Shown one piece after another: positions 63,954 to 64,000 of a stretch of DNA of 64,000 nt. Each line of letters starts with the position of its first letter. Positions within the stretch are counted from its first letter, which is position 1. The position numbers and the translations under genes are program-made. Source of the DNA: Salinimicrobium profundisediminis (GTDB lineage: Bacteria > Bacteroidota > Bacteroidia > Flavobacteriales > Flavobacteriaceae); assembly GCF_026241755.1 (NCBI RefSeq), contig NZ_JAPJDA010000008.1:92500-156499 (forward strand), given 5' to 3'. The notes beneath the pieces were generated by a model. It saw only the letters and a program-made list of their open reading frames with translations. It ran no database searches and was not told the DNA's origin.

Positions 63954-64000
63954 CATTAGCTAGAATAGTTTTAATTGTGAGTTGTCACTTTTATGCAGTA

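Overview
The window looks like chromosome of a member of the Bacteroidota, most likely a marine-type Flavobacteriaceae (inference). The signs are SusC/SusD pairs and TonB-linked receptors, methionine synthase split into two genes, a CzcA transporter fused to a TolC-like outer-membrane factor, Bacteroidetes-type promoters (TTTG, about 19-22 bp, TAnnTTTG), almost no Shine-Dalgarno sequences and an AT-rich composition. It is a mosaic of housekeeping genes, one mobile island and very repeat-rich spacers.

Layout. 0-7.2 kb: exodeoxyribonuclease III, a membrane protein, and a minus-strand methionine operon (SAM-I riboswitch, metH N-half, metH C-half, metF, hairpin terminator). The C-half of metH carries an in-frame DUF559 nuclease-like domain bordered by GC-rich inverted repeats. 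7.4-15.4 kb: tRNA-Ser(UGA), then a tyrosine-recombinase island with a heavy-metal efflux cassette (small Cys/His protein, CzcA-TolC fusion, CusB-like adaptor). The island ends in a diverged second copy of the integrase upstream region plus a 5' stub of a second integrase gene. 15.5-27 kb: an M48-like lipoprotein, then a minus-strand set: LytTR regulator, LytS-like kinase, large zinc metalloprotease, SusC, SusD, DUF5018-like lipoprotein. A direct repeat with 21-bp phasing between kinase and protease looks like the LytTR operator. 27-33.3 kb: an IS3-type transposase relic, a TonB-dependent receptor, an OmpA relic, and an operon of a 51-aa Cys-rich protein, glutamate dehydrogenase, a GreA/Rnk-like protein and a helical protein, then a 37-aa basic peptide. 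33.3-39.2 kb: an NtrB/NtrC-type pair and an operon for class Ia ribonucleotide reductase, with a possible 33-aa membrane peptide coupled to nrdB.

39.2-46 kb: four spacers filled with a mosaic of dispersed repeat modules, separating a PEGA lipoprotein, an endonuclease/exonuclease/phosphatase-family membrane protein, an outer-membrane protein and an unknown membrane protein. 46-55.4 kb: an SH3-domain secreted protein, a complete RND drug-efflux operon (TolC, adaptor, AcrB-type pump) with palindromic operators in front and GC-rich hairpins between genes, and two small proteins. 55.5-64 kb: a cytochrome c / DUF3365 lipoprotein, a small His/Cys protein, a lipoprotein, a redox-stress cluster (DoxX, glutathione peroxidase, OhrR-type MarR) with shared dyads, a GH92 mannosidase, a CBS protein and an M28 peptidase.

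The most unusual signals are (1) the DUF559 insertion in metH with hairpin-forming inverted ends, and (2) a palindrome, AAAAATG-N-CATTTTT, that recurs across the window in terminators, inside three unrelated coding genes and, in variant form, in the repeat modules. All calls rest on reading the sequence; no database search was run.
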